Shown in pieces: positions 11,725 through 21,789 of a DNA stretch of 64,000 bases; the stretch's first letter is position 1; each line of letters begins with the position of its first letter. This stretch comes from Notolepis coatsorum. Taxonomy: Eukaryota > Chordata > Actinopteri > Aulopiformes > Paralepididae. Position numbers and translations under genes: made by a program. Below the pieces are notes generated by a model. That model worked only from the letters and a program-made list of their open reading frames with translations. It had not been told where the DNA came from and made no database searches. The stretch spans positions 77,900,412 to 77,964,411 of the forward strand of contig OZ020586.1 in assembly GCA_963971535.1 (NCBI GenBank), read 5' to 3'.

Positions 11725-11809
11725 AGTACAGCTCAATACACACAATTGTTAAGGGGATGCAGACCAGAGAAAGACTTACGTCTTCAGGGTCCCCCATTTT
11801 CAATTCATC
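11725..11809 (-). mobile_element. 3' tail fragment of a TCAA-tailed LINE (minus strand)
   Basis: CAGCTCAATACACACAATTG, then AAGGGGATGCAGACCAGAG and GGTCCCCCATTTTCAATTCA match the 3' end of the LINE family seen at 42,255-42,598 and elsewhere. It is cut at ATAAA by the BEL insertion. Confidence 0.85.
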
Positions 11810-11814
11810 ATAAA

Positions 11815-12839
11815 TGTAACTGAGGGGTTACAAAACCCTGACTGTATTAAAGATTGTGATATATTAAACCACTGCTAGTTATGTACTTTAATTACTGGCC
11901 AAACAGTACATCAAATATTGATGGTGAACACTCACAAGAACACGGCATTGACACAGAAATTCTATTGGAGGGTTATTTATTATTATTAGGCAACGTTAGG
12001 TTACAGATTGAGAATTAGGGTCGCGCTTGTATGGCGAAGAATATGCGTAAAGTCAGTCAAGAGCATAAGTCAGAATAGTAGGAATACTATGATGGGTCTA
12101 AGCTGATGCCACCTGTGGTACAGTAGCAATTATATAGGGCAACACCGGTACCAACTGGAGACAATGGGTTGAGGAAAGTTCGGGTACTCCGTCTGGGTCA
12201 ACGAGGAATAAAGAGGCTCCAGGTACAGGAGTCGGTGCTTGTACTCCCTTGATCAGCAGACAAAAGCAATAGTTGTAATCCAAGATGCTCGACAGCATTG
12301 ACGACAGCTAGCCAGCCCCTTCCAAGAGGCAGGCCCAAGTGGTAATCCTCACGAGGTTAAATCCCAAACGACAGTGGAAATCAACGGTGCTCTTCTCCGG
12401 TGGTCACGGTCCCAAAGCAATATAATCCAACCAGAAATGGTTCTGCAATCGCCGGTGCCGATTCTCCTGTGTACATGTCCAACGGTTCTCGCCTAGGACT
12501 CCTCGGGTGTGGGCACGTATTTAGGCCACACAGCCTGGATAAGTGCACTAGCTAAAGACACGACGAACCGATGGGTAATGCTACATACGGAAGAACTGTG
12601 GCCGCACGATATACAATAAATGATCGACTATTACTTCACATTAGATTAAGTCGAACTCAACGTTACTGCATTAAACTCTGACACTTTAACATTCTATTCG
12701 CACGCGGTTCTCAATGCTCTATTTAGATGCAAGGTTGCTCACTTCACTGCACGTTGACTCGTGGTGAAGGTGGGTTAAGGTTTAGGTACTGAATGAACTG
12801 AACTACTGCTGTTTACACCGGCGCCGTATTTATACTTAA
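11815..12839 (-). repeat. BEL 3' LTR, truncated
   Basis: Matches 18,931-19,955 with very few differences (for example ACAAAACCC versus ACAAAACTC near the start, and GTTGAGG versus GTAGAGG at about 12,170). It stops at TTATACTTAA, where an unrelated GGGGAACTCCACT repeat begins. The 260 bp nearest integrase are missing. Confidence 0.92.
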
Positions 12840-13052
12840 AGGGGAACTCCACTTTTTTTGGAAATTAGCTTATTTAACATCTTCCCTGGAGTTAGACAAG
12901 AAGATGCATACCTTTTTTGTCTCTGTGCGTGCATTTTAGCTTTGGGAATAGACGCTCCGTTAGCATAGCTTAGCTTCATCACTGGAAGTGAGGCAGGACA
13001 GTAGCCTTACAGTGCCTTACAGTGTATTGCAAGGTCTGACATTGACCAAACT
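12840..13052. other. Unclassified repeat joined to the broken BEL LTR
   Basis: AAAGGGGAACTCCACTTTTT followed by TTAACATCTTCCCTGGAG and TTAGCATAGCTTAGCTTC has the look of a common teleost interspersed repeat end. No frame. The short CAGTGCCTTACAG is repeated twice near 13,010. Confidence 0.4.
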
Positions 13053-13244
13053 TGATATGCATGACCTTGGTGGGCTCTAGGTCAACTCCTGAAAAGGGGG
13101 TCAATGTCAGACCTTGCAATCAAAAGTTGGGGGCGCACTGAAATTATGGCAAGGGTTATTAGCCCCCTAACTTTTGATTGCAAAGTCTGACATTGACCCC
13201 CTTTTCAGGAGTTGACCTAGAGCCCACCAAGGTCATGCATATCA
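13053..13244. repeat. Long near-perfect palindrome (80-bp arms, about 28-base loop)
   Basis: The arm from TGATATGCATGACCTTGGTG to CAAAAGTTGGGGGC is repeated in reverse complement from GCCCCCTAACTTTTG to CACCAAGGTCATGCATATCA, with only one or two mismatches. It sits exactly where the BEL integrase frame stops matching its family. Confidence 0.92.
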
Positions 13245-15844
13245 GACAACAACGTAGACGGTTTTCCTCTTCGCGCTGTGAATCTCCGGAAGGCCATGAG
13301 GAATGAGTCCGTACTCATGGTCGGAAGGAGTTCTATGTGTATTGCTCGGGTGGTCATGCACTTGAATACAATGCCCCACCTCTTCTCCGTCCCTCTTCCT
13401 TTCTTCACGTAGAGCGGGCCGAAGCAGTCCACGCCGGTGGAGTGAAAGGGCTTATCGCCGAGTCGGAGGCGACAGGGAGGCAGGTCTGCCATCATGGGTA
13501 TACTGGGCTGTGCTCGCCACTTGCGACAGTCTAGACAGGTCCGCTGGAAGCGTCGTACTGCTTCTCTTCCGTTCAGTATCCAATAGCGACGTCGGATCTC
13601 AGCGAAGACTCTCTCTGCCCCAGCGTGGTGCACATCCTCGTCGTATTTCTTTATGATGAGCTCGGTGACCTTGTGTCGGCTGTTGAGGACTATAGGAAAC
13701 TTGACGTCATCCGTTAAGTCCGGGGCCCGTCTCAGACGACCACCCACCCTGATGAGGCCATGGGTGTCGCGCTCGGGGGCCAAGTGGAGCAGTCTGCTGT
13801 CTGACGGGACTGGCTTTGTTCCCTGCAGGCAGTCTAGCTCGTCGGGGAACGAGTCTCTTTGGGCTCGCTGTAGCAGAAGGAGTTCTGCTTCTTCGTAGTT
13901 AGCTGCGTTAATGTCGGTAGTGGGGGGAACCTCAGGGTGGTGCCACAGGAATGTCTTTAACTGCGCACTCTCAAAGGTGGGGCAGTCGTCTATGTTAGGG
14001 TCAGTGGGGACTGGGGTGTGCGTCAACCCACAGAACATAGATTTCTTGATCTCTGCCTCCTCTTGACTAGCCTCCCGAGGGGTGGGGTTAGGCCACTCTT
14101 CTTCCGGGAGCTTGAGGAACTCAGGACCGTCACTGTAGATATTGTGACGTGTGAGGTCATCTAGGGACATCCCCCGTGTGATGACATCTGCTGGGTTCTG
14201 TTTCGTGTCCACGTACCTCCAGCACGCTGATCCTGTTAGGTCTTGGATCTCTGTGATTCTGACTCCCACGAAGACCTTGTATCTACAAGAATCGGACTGG
14301 ATCCATGTGAGTACGGTCATGGAGTCTGACCACAAGATTGTTCTTTGCACCGGGATGGTGAGTTCACGTTGGATTAACGTGGCGAGTTGCGCGCCTACCA
14401 GAGCTGCGCAGAGCTCTAGACGCGGGATCGATTGTTGCTTGCGGGGGGCTATCCTTGAGCGAGCCAGGATGAAGGCTGTGTGTATTTCTCCTCCCTCCTC
14501 TCGGGCCCGCAAGTAAGCCACCGAGCCGTAGGCCACTTCTGAGGCGTCGCTGAAGACGTGCAGGTCCATCTGGCACGTCTCCAGCCGCACTGTGGGTGGG
14601 AAGTAGCTTCGGCGTATGTTCACATTTTGGAGCGAGTTGAGTTCTCTCTCCCACTCTCTCCAGGTGGAAGCGAGGTGGTCGGGTATGGGGTCGTCCCAGC
14701 CCTGTTCCTTGTCCCACAGCTCTCGTACAATCATTTTCGCCCGGGTGGTGTAAGGTAGGATACACCCCAGCGGGTCGTATTGCCTTGCGAGTGTTCTGTA
14801 TACGCTCCGTCTGGTCGTCGGTAGAGGGGTCGACCTTCCCTGCTCCGTGGTCAGGGGTGTGTATTTGTAATGTAGCGAGTCTGTTTTGAAGCGCCAGACT
14901 AGGCCTAATGTCATTTCTTGTGCTTCACCTGGGATGGTCGCCATCCAGGTCTCGCTGCTTGCTGCCTTTGTCTCTGGGGAGAGGCTGCGAAGTACTTGCG
15001 GGTCACTGCTGGCCCACTGCCGGAGATCAAAGCCGCCTTTGATCAGTGAGGCGCGGAGCTTGAGTAGGAGGGCTTCGGCTTCTTCTGGCGTCGAGACGCT
15101 TTGCAGACAGTTGTCCACGTAGAAACTCCTCTCTACACTTTGTCTGACCTCCTCGTCAGCTTCAGGGTCTTCTGTCACATGTTTTTGCAGTGCGAACGTA
15201 GCACAGCATGGGCTGCATGTGGTTCCGAAGGGGAGGACCTCCCATTGGTAGATGGATGGTTGCTCATCTTTGATCCTCTCTCTCCATAGGAACCGCAGCA
15301 AGGGCTTGTCCTCCTCCACTAGTCGCACCTGCAGGAACATCCCTTTGATGTCGCCGCTGATGGCCACCTTGTCTTGGCGGAAGCGTAGTAGTACGCCGAG
15401 TAGAGAGGGGCCGAGTGTTGGGCCGGGCAAGAGTTCTTTATTCAGATTCTGTAGTCCGATCTGGTAGCTGCAGTTGAATACAATGCGATCCTTGCCGTTG
15501 TGGTGGACCTTGTGGTGGGGCACGTACCATGATTCGATCGTCTGGTCGGCCTCTTGAATGTCAATTTTCTTTATGTGTCCCGCTGTGATCAGCTTGTCGA
15601 TCTCAGCGCGGTACACAGTGGCTTGAGTGGGGTCTTTGGCTAGACGCCGCTCGGTGTTCAGTAGATATCGCTCTGTCGCTTCTTTTGAGGCGTGGAGGGT
15701 GGGCATACCCTCTCGCCTCAAGAGTGGAGTTGCGTATCTCATCACTCCATTGACCTCGACTCTCTTTGTCCTCTGCTCGAGGAGGGTTATGGCATAAGTG
15801 TCTTCCTTTGAGCGAACGAGTTTCTTTTCATTCTTAAAGGGCAT
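13217..15844 (-). pseudogene. BEL Pol: reverse transcriptase, RNase H, integrase N-terminus (truncated)
   Basis: 875 codons. RT signatures: WYVPHHKVHHNGKDRIVFN, SGDIKGMFLQVRL (first catalytic Asp), LPFGTTCSPCCATFAL, and the catalytic YVDN box in RSFYVDNCLQS. RNase H: HVFSDASEVAYGSVAYLR, then a RLELCAALVGAQL motif and ILWSDSMTVLTW. The integrase zinc region begins around HHAGAERVFAEIRRRYWIL with a CLDCRKW cysteine pair, then STGVDCFGPL (first catalytic Asp). It ends at LLSDMHDLGGL, so the region carrying the remaining catalytic Asp and Glu is replaced by insertion sequence. The frame is continuous with the upstream Gag-protease frame except for one stop near 15,936. Confidence 0.92.
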
Positions 15845-15934
15845 CGCGTCTAATGTCCATAGCCTCTCGACGTGCTGTAAGAGGGTGGTGTCTTCATCGT
15901 TTATCCTTGAGTGGAGGCAGCGAGTGGCTGTCGG

Positions 15935-18871
15935 TCAGTTGGAAGACCCGGAGAGGGGGCCTTGTAGTGTCCAACCCAGGCGGGTCTCGACCGCTGCTGG
16001 ACAGCCTCTGGGCCCGATGTGGACCCGGTCCGTTGGGACGATGAGGTGTGCGTGGTCGGATCCTATGAGCAGGGTCGGGGTGGCGCCGTCGATGAGCGGT
16101 ATAGGTAGTTGACGTAGGTGCACGTATTTTTCCATCAGCTTTGGGATGGGGTAGGTGTACTCTGACAGGCCTATGTCGTGGCTGGTGAAGGCGTTAGTAA
16201 TTCTATACTGCTTCTCGGGCTGCCCGACCGCTGCTATCGTGAAGGAGACATTTTCACCCTTTATGGTCTTCAGGTCTCTTCTAATGGTACGGATTGTCAT
16301 TGTTTCTTCGCTCCCCCGCAGACCCAGCCGGGCTGCGGCGGATGCGAGGAGGAGAGTCTTTTCTGACCCATCGTCTAGGACGGCGTAAGTGTCCATGACC
16401 TTGTCCTCGTAGCTTAATATCACTCGGACCACCTTCAAGAGCACTCGGGAGCTCCCGCTCTTCGCAGGGTCTATATACATGACGTTCACTCTCGAGTTGC
16501 TTGGGGGTACGGGTTTCTTCTTGTTGCTGTCGTGTAGGACCTCCAAGTGGGCGCCGTCGCACTTGCTGCATTTCTTCTTTAAGCGGCACTCAGCTGCCAT
16601 ATGGCTGCGCGCGCAGCGGAAGCAGCGGCGGTTGGCTTTGATCCACTGACTCACCTCGTCAGCGGTCATCTTCTTGAAAGTGTCACATTGAGACAGCCAA
16701 TGTTCCTTTTCACAGTACTGGCATACAATCTTCCACTTCCCCTTGGTCGGGGGGGTGCTGTGGTTCTTGTGCTGCGGCACTGACTCGGCCTGGTGCATAA
16801 CGGTCGCTGACCGGCGGTTATCGTTAGATCTCCGAGGTCCATCTCTTGGGCTAGATCCACTCCACACGAACGTGTCCAGTCGTAGGCTGCTGACTTCCCT
16901 TGCGAGGAAAGCGGCCAGGTCTAGGAGGGATGGCTCGGGGCCGTCGGGATCACGGTGGTCTCTCTGCCGCCGAAAACGCTCTTGGCGGGCTGGAGGGAGC
17001 TTCTCCAGTATTCGCTCCACATTAGAGTTTGCATATAGTTCATATCTCCCTTTCTCCTTTTGGGACCCCAGCATCCCTACTAGGGATTGTACCTTGATAG
17101 AGAGGTCATCCAGTGCTCTATTGTCTTTGGCTGGGGGGAGGCGGTCGATATCTCTTATTTCTTGTATCACGTAGTCCCATATGCGTCCATAACGCTGGTC
17201 GAGGGCCACTAGAGCCGCGGAGTATGGGGTACTTGAGTTGGAATATGCCAGCGCTATGTTATGCGCTCTGGGCACCTTGAGATGCTTGAGGAGGATGGCA
17301 TATTTGTACGACTCGTCGGGGACGTCGGACATCATAGTCTCCAAGCACATGCGTAATTCCGTGTACTGTGCTCTGTCCTCGCGCGTAAAGTCTGGGAACG
17401 TCGGTGTGCCAAGGTACGATGCCATGGATGGCTGGCACATTGGTGAGCGTAGGGGAAGAGGCCTCCTGGGCGAGTCTCCCCGTACGTGTTGTCGTGGGTT
17501 GGTACTTGGTGGGTACCAGAGGCCGGGTACCCAGGTGCTGTTCCTCGGTGCTGACTGTACGTCAAACTCACCCGTGAGTTGGGTCGGGGGTTTGTAGTGC
17601 AGTGACTCGGGGCTGAAGTCGGGGCTGTACTGGGCCTCCTGGTCCAGAGTACGTTGCTGCTGGTGGGCTTGACATTCCTCCTCTTCCTCTTCTTCTTCTA
17701 GGTCCTGGAGTCTTCTAGTCAGTCTCTCGGCGACGTAGGCCGGTTCTTCCCGGTGGCTGGGTCTCGTATGGACCGGTCGGGGAGGGGGGTCTGAGACGTA
17801 GACAGGGTCCTCCTGTTGGCCGGGTCCCGGGTCGCTTTGTCGGGTAGGGGAAGGTGCCCTAGACCCTTGTCTTGATGATCTCCGGGAGCTCCGTGCGGAG
17901 AGAGGGGGTGTCGCCCTGGCAATCAATTGTTCTATCATCTGCGCCTGCAGCCGGTCGCGCTCTGCTTCGCGCTGGGCATTGGCGGCGTTGCGCTGTGCAT
18001 TGGCGCGGTCTCGTTCGATGTTCTCTTCCATCTGAAGGCGTCTCTCCTCCAGTCTTATGCGGTCGTCTTCACTCCTTTGTTGCGCCTGGAAGCGCTCTCG
18101 TTCAGTTGCAGAGTGTTCGCGTTCACTAAGGGCTTGCGCTTGGAGTTGCGCGTGAAGGCGCTCTCGTTCCGCTGCAGAGTGTTCGCGCTCGCTTAATTGT
18201 TGCGCCTGGAGGCGCTCTCGTTGTTCGCGCTCGCTCATCTGTTGAGCCTGGAGGCGCTCTCGTTCCACGGCAGAGTGTTCGCGCTCACTAAGGGCTTGCG
18301 CTTGGAGTTGCGCGTGGAGGCGCTCTCTTTCCGTGGCGGAGTGTTCACGCTCACTAAGCGTCTTTGCTTGAAGCCGATCGCGTTCGGTGGAGGCTGTCAG
18401 GGTGGCGATCAAGGCTTGCGCCAGTATCTGGTCCGCCTCGCTGGGGGATGACACTGACGGAGGTGATCGGGTGCTGACAGGGCTCGTTGGAGATCTGTTC
18501 TCCTGGGCGCGCTTCTCTTCTCTTGGTTGTGTGTCGGGTTCTATCCCTGGAGCGCTTTCTTTATCCTGGAGCGCTCCGGGGACTATCCCGGTGACGCTGT
18601 CCGGAGGTATAGTCATGTCATGTCCCACCTGGTCCCCCCCGTGAGCTGAGTCAGTTTCGTTTGAACCCACTGGGGTCTCTACTGGCAGGGTCGCCAAGTC
18701 GATAGGATTGGACATGTTTTGACTATCCGCTTTATCCGTATTTAACGTCTGTTTAGATAAGCTAGGGGGTAGAACGACAGCGAATTCCTCCAGATAGGGA
18801 GGTGGCTGACGTTTGCGCTGCGGGCGTTCTAGCTTGGGAGAGCCGCTTGGGGAGTGTTCACCGCTGGCCAT
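15935..18871 (-). pseudogene. BEL Gag-protease polyprotein
   Basis: 978 codons from an ATG at 18,869-18,871, right after the primer-binding site. The N-terminus is basic and proline-rich. A long charged helical region (about residues 150-310) repeats LSEREHSA.ERERL.AQ units. The capsid-like central part follows. Three cysteine motifs come next (CQYCEKEHWLSQC, CFRCARSHMAAEC, CSKCDGAHLEVLH), which bind RNA in this family. The aspartic protease is recognisable by YAVLDDGSEKTLLLASAAA, where the usual D-S/T-G is D-D-G-S, a form common in BEL. It ends RLGWTLQGPLSGSSN with a TGA. The Pol frame continues in the same phase about 30 codons later. Confidence 0.92.
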
Positions 18872-18911
18872 GGTTAATATTAATATTATATTAAATATTA
18901 CACTGATACCC

Positions 18912-18928
18912 TCCGGCTCGAAGGACCA
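18912..18928 (-). promoter_or_regulatory. Primer-binding site complementary to tRNA-Tyr 3' end
   Basis: The plus strand reads TCCGGCTCGAAGGACCA, two bases before the LTR. This is identical to the 3' terminal 17 nt of vertebrate tRNA-Tyr(GTA) as I remember it, including CCA. On the minus (sense) strand it is the complementary site that primes minus-strand DNA synthesis. Confidence 0.85.
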
Positions 18929-18930
18929 AT

Positions 18931-20216
18931 TGTAACTGAGGGGTTACAAAACTCTGACTGTATTAAAGATTGTGATATATTAAACCACTGCTAGTTATGT
19001 ACTTTAATTACTGGCCAAACAGTACATCAAATATTGATGGTGAACACTCACAAGAACACGGCATTGACACAGAAATTCTATTGGAGGGTTATTTATTATT
19101 ATTAGGCAACATTAGGTTACAGATTGAGAATTAGGGTCGCGCTTGTATGGCGAAGAATATGCGTAAAGTCAGTCAAGAGCATAAGTCAGAATAGTAGGAA
19201 TACTATGATGGGTCTAAGCTGATGCCACCTGTGGTACAGTAGCAATTATATAGGGCAACACCGGTACCAACTGGAGACAATGGGTAGAGGAAAGTTCGGG
19301 TACTCCGTCTGGGTCAACGAGGAATAAAGAGGCTCCAGGTACAGGAGTCGGTGCTTGTACTCCCTTGATCAGCAGACAAAAGCAATAGTTGTAATCCAAG
19401 ATGCTCGACAGCATTGACGACAGCTAGCCAGCCCCTTCCAAGAGGCAGGCCCAAGTGGTAATCCTCACGAGGTTAAATCCCAAACGACAGTGGAAATCAA
19501 CGGTGCTCTTCTCCGGTGGTCACGGTCCCAAAGCAATATAATCCAACCAGAAATGGTTCTGCAATCGCCGGTGCCGATTCTCCTGTGTACATGTCCAACG
19601 GTTCTCGCCTAGGACTCCTCGGGTGTGGGCACGTATTTAGGCCACACAGCCTGGATAAGTGCACTAGCTAAAGACACGACGAACCGATGGGTAATGCTAC
19701 ATACGGAAGAACTGTGGCCGCACGATATACAATAAATGATCGACTATTACTTCACATTAGATTAAGTCGAACTCAACGTTACTGCATTAAACTCTGACAC
19801 TTTAACATTCTATTCGCACGCGGTTCTCAATGCTCTATTTAGATGCAAGGTTGCTCACTTCACTGCACGTTGACTCGTGGTGAAGGTGGGTTAAGGTTTA
19901 GGTACTGAATGAACTGAACTACTGCTGTTTACACCTGCGCCGTATTTATACTTAAGTGAATATCTAGTCCCAACCTCAGTTCTTGTCTCGTATTACTACG
20001 CAGACTCTGGGCATGTTCTGACATGCCCGGAGTTGCCTTTGAACTTGCCGTTGGGGGCTTGGTCGTTGGCGCCTGGGGCCGCTGTCCAATAGGAGAGCGA
20101 ATATTACTCTGGTCTGTACGCAGGTAAAGGGATATTCCGTGTATATATATAAATAATATACAAAGTATATCAAACGATACATATATATATTCAGTTTAAT
20201 CTGGCCCTTCACAACA
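18931..20216 (-). repeat. BEL 5' LTR, full length (1286 bp)
   Basis: TGTAACTGAG at one edge and CTTCACAACA at the other, followed by the ATAAA target duplication. It contains the element's promoter and polyadenylation functions by family knowledge. The outer 260 bp (19,956-20,216) are the part missing from the other LTR. Confidence 0.92.
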
Positions 20217-20221
20217 ATAAA

Positions 20222-20398
20222 TGTACAGTTCCCTCCCCCTTGTATATATTTACTGTATGTCACAAATGTAACAGTACTGCATTGAGGTCTTTCTCTGGTC
20301 TGCATCAATTAACAATTGTGTGTATTGAGCTGTACTGTACTGTACCCATTCTGCAATCTGTTAATCAAGTTTTCAATCAATCAATCAATCAATCAATC
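20222..20398 (+). mobile_element. 3' tail of a TCAA-tailed LINE (plus strand)
   Basis: TGTACAGTTCCCTCCCCCTT, then TCTTTCTCTGGTCTGCATC, GTGTGTATTGAGCTGTACTG and a (TCAA)n end. This is the right flank of the BEL insertion. Confidence 0.88.
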
Positions 20399-20610
20399 CC
20401 GCACAGTGCAATACTCCAATTTAGCCATTGGCAATTCAGTCATTGGGTGGGTGGCGCTGCTGAGCGGGAATGTGACCCAAATCAGCCATTGGTAGAGAGG
20501 GGCCTGAAAGCGTGGGTCTGAAAGCATGGGTCTGAGAGGCGTTATTTGTTTTCCTAGCCGCATTTCTCGGAGACGCTCTCTGATTGGCCGACGCCTGTTT
20601 CTACACTGGT

Positions 20611-20737
20611 TAAGCTTAGGCACTCTTTCGAAGTTGGTTAAGGTTAGAGTTTGTCTTAGAGCGTGACGGCAAGTTCTTTCGACGGTTAAGCTTAGGCACT
20701 CTTTCGAAGTTGGTTAAGGTTAGAGTTTGTCTTAGAG
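20611..20737 (+). repeat. Tandem duplication, 74-bp period
   Basis: GGTTAAGCTTAGGCACTCTT through GAGTTTGTCTTAGAGC occurs at about 20,611-20,662 and again at 20,685-20,737. It lies in a stretch with many CCAAT/ATTGG boxes (20,425 to 20,865). Confidence 0.85.
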
Positions 20738-20779
20738 CATGGCGATAGAACGCCAGGTAGTTTGCAGGCTGTTCGACGC

Positions 20780-21757
20780 GGAAATGGGCAAAGACACAGC
20801 TCGTCACGCGATTGGGCAAACATATCAGTGGCCAATCAGAGAGCGTCAATCAGTGGCCAATCAGAGAGCGTCTCTGCGAAATGCGGCTAGGAAAAAAGAT
20901 AACGCGTCTGAGAGTGTGGCTGTGGGAGGAGCCATGGTCTGCCGTATGTCTGCCGTTCTGCAGCTGGACAATAGGGCCCAGCTGCATCCCCGGAGAATCC
21001 GCTCACTGGCAACTTCCGCCAGCCACAGGACGCGCCTGCCAACCACAGGACGCGCGCTGATTGGCGGGAAAGTACGGAAGTATCTTGCAGTACGTCTGGC
21101 GTAAAGTACGGATGTTTCTCTACGTTAGCGAACGTTAATTGAACGTCAAAATCAGACGCAGTTAGTTAGCAGGTGGAGGAATTTGACCGGAGGATAAACA
21201 AACAAATGAAGAAGGAAGGGAGACCATAGGCGTGTTCAAGATTGGCTAGGCTGATGCAGATCTGCCCAGGTTTTACTTCGGCCTCGCCAAGCGCGTTGCA
21301 TGATGGTTAGAATGTTGTCCGACTTGCTCTGAAAATCTGACGAGACGAGGCGCGGAACTCTCGCTGGAGCGAGCCACGCACAGCCTTCAGAGCGAGGCTC
21401 CACAGTACCTCTCACCCGGCTGCTCCCGGCTGGGAAAACGACTTGCTATGGTCGCGCAAAGCGCCTATTGGCTCAGAAAAGTTGTCAGTCACCAGCCACG
21501 TGACAGCCAGGGAGTTATGAGACGTTTGATTGATTGATTGATTGAAAACTTTATTACAGTACGGGTCCCGCGTACCCGTCTATCAGATATATTTATTATT
21601 ATTGGATACAGAAGTTTGGGTACGAAGAGCTTCCTCAAATAACGTTATGCGTTATCATCATGATAAACTTCAAGCTGTCAGACACACACACACATCGCGT
21701 CCTCTGTTTTGCCTCAATATACTGTATATAATTCTGTTTTGCCTCAATATACACAGT

Positions 21758-21789
<32 letters not shown>

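Larger units (their letters stand above)
11815..20216 (-). mobile_element. BEL/Pao LTR retrotransposon, nearly complete, minus strand
   Basis: Two long terminal repeats start TGTAACTGAGGGGTTAC at 11,815 and 18,931. The outer edges carry a 5-bp ATAAA target duplication (11,810-11,814 and 20,217-20,221). Between them, on the minus strand, are a primer-binding site, a Gag-protease frame and a Pol frame (RT, RNase H, integrase zinc finger). The order Gag-PR-RT-RH-IN with this integrase and RT style is BEL/Pao. It is defective: the 3' LTR lost about 260 bp, and integrase is cut off before its second catalytic residues by a palindrome-bearing insertion. Confidence 0.93.
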
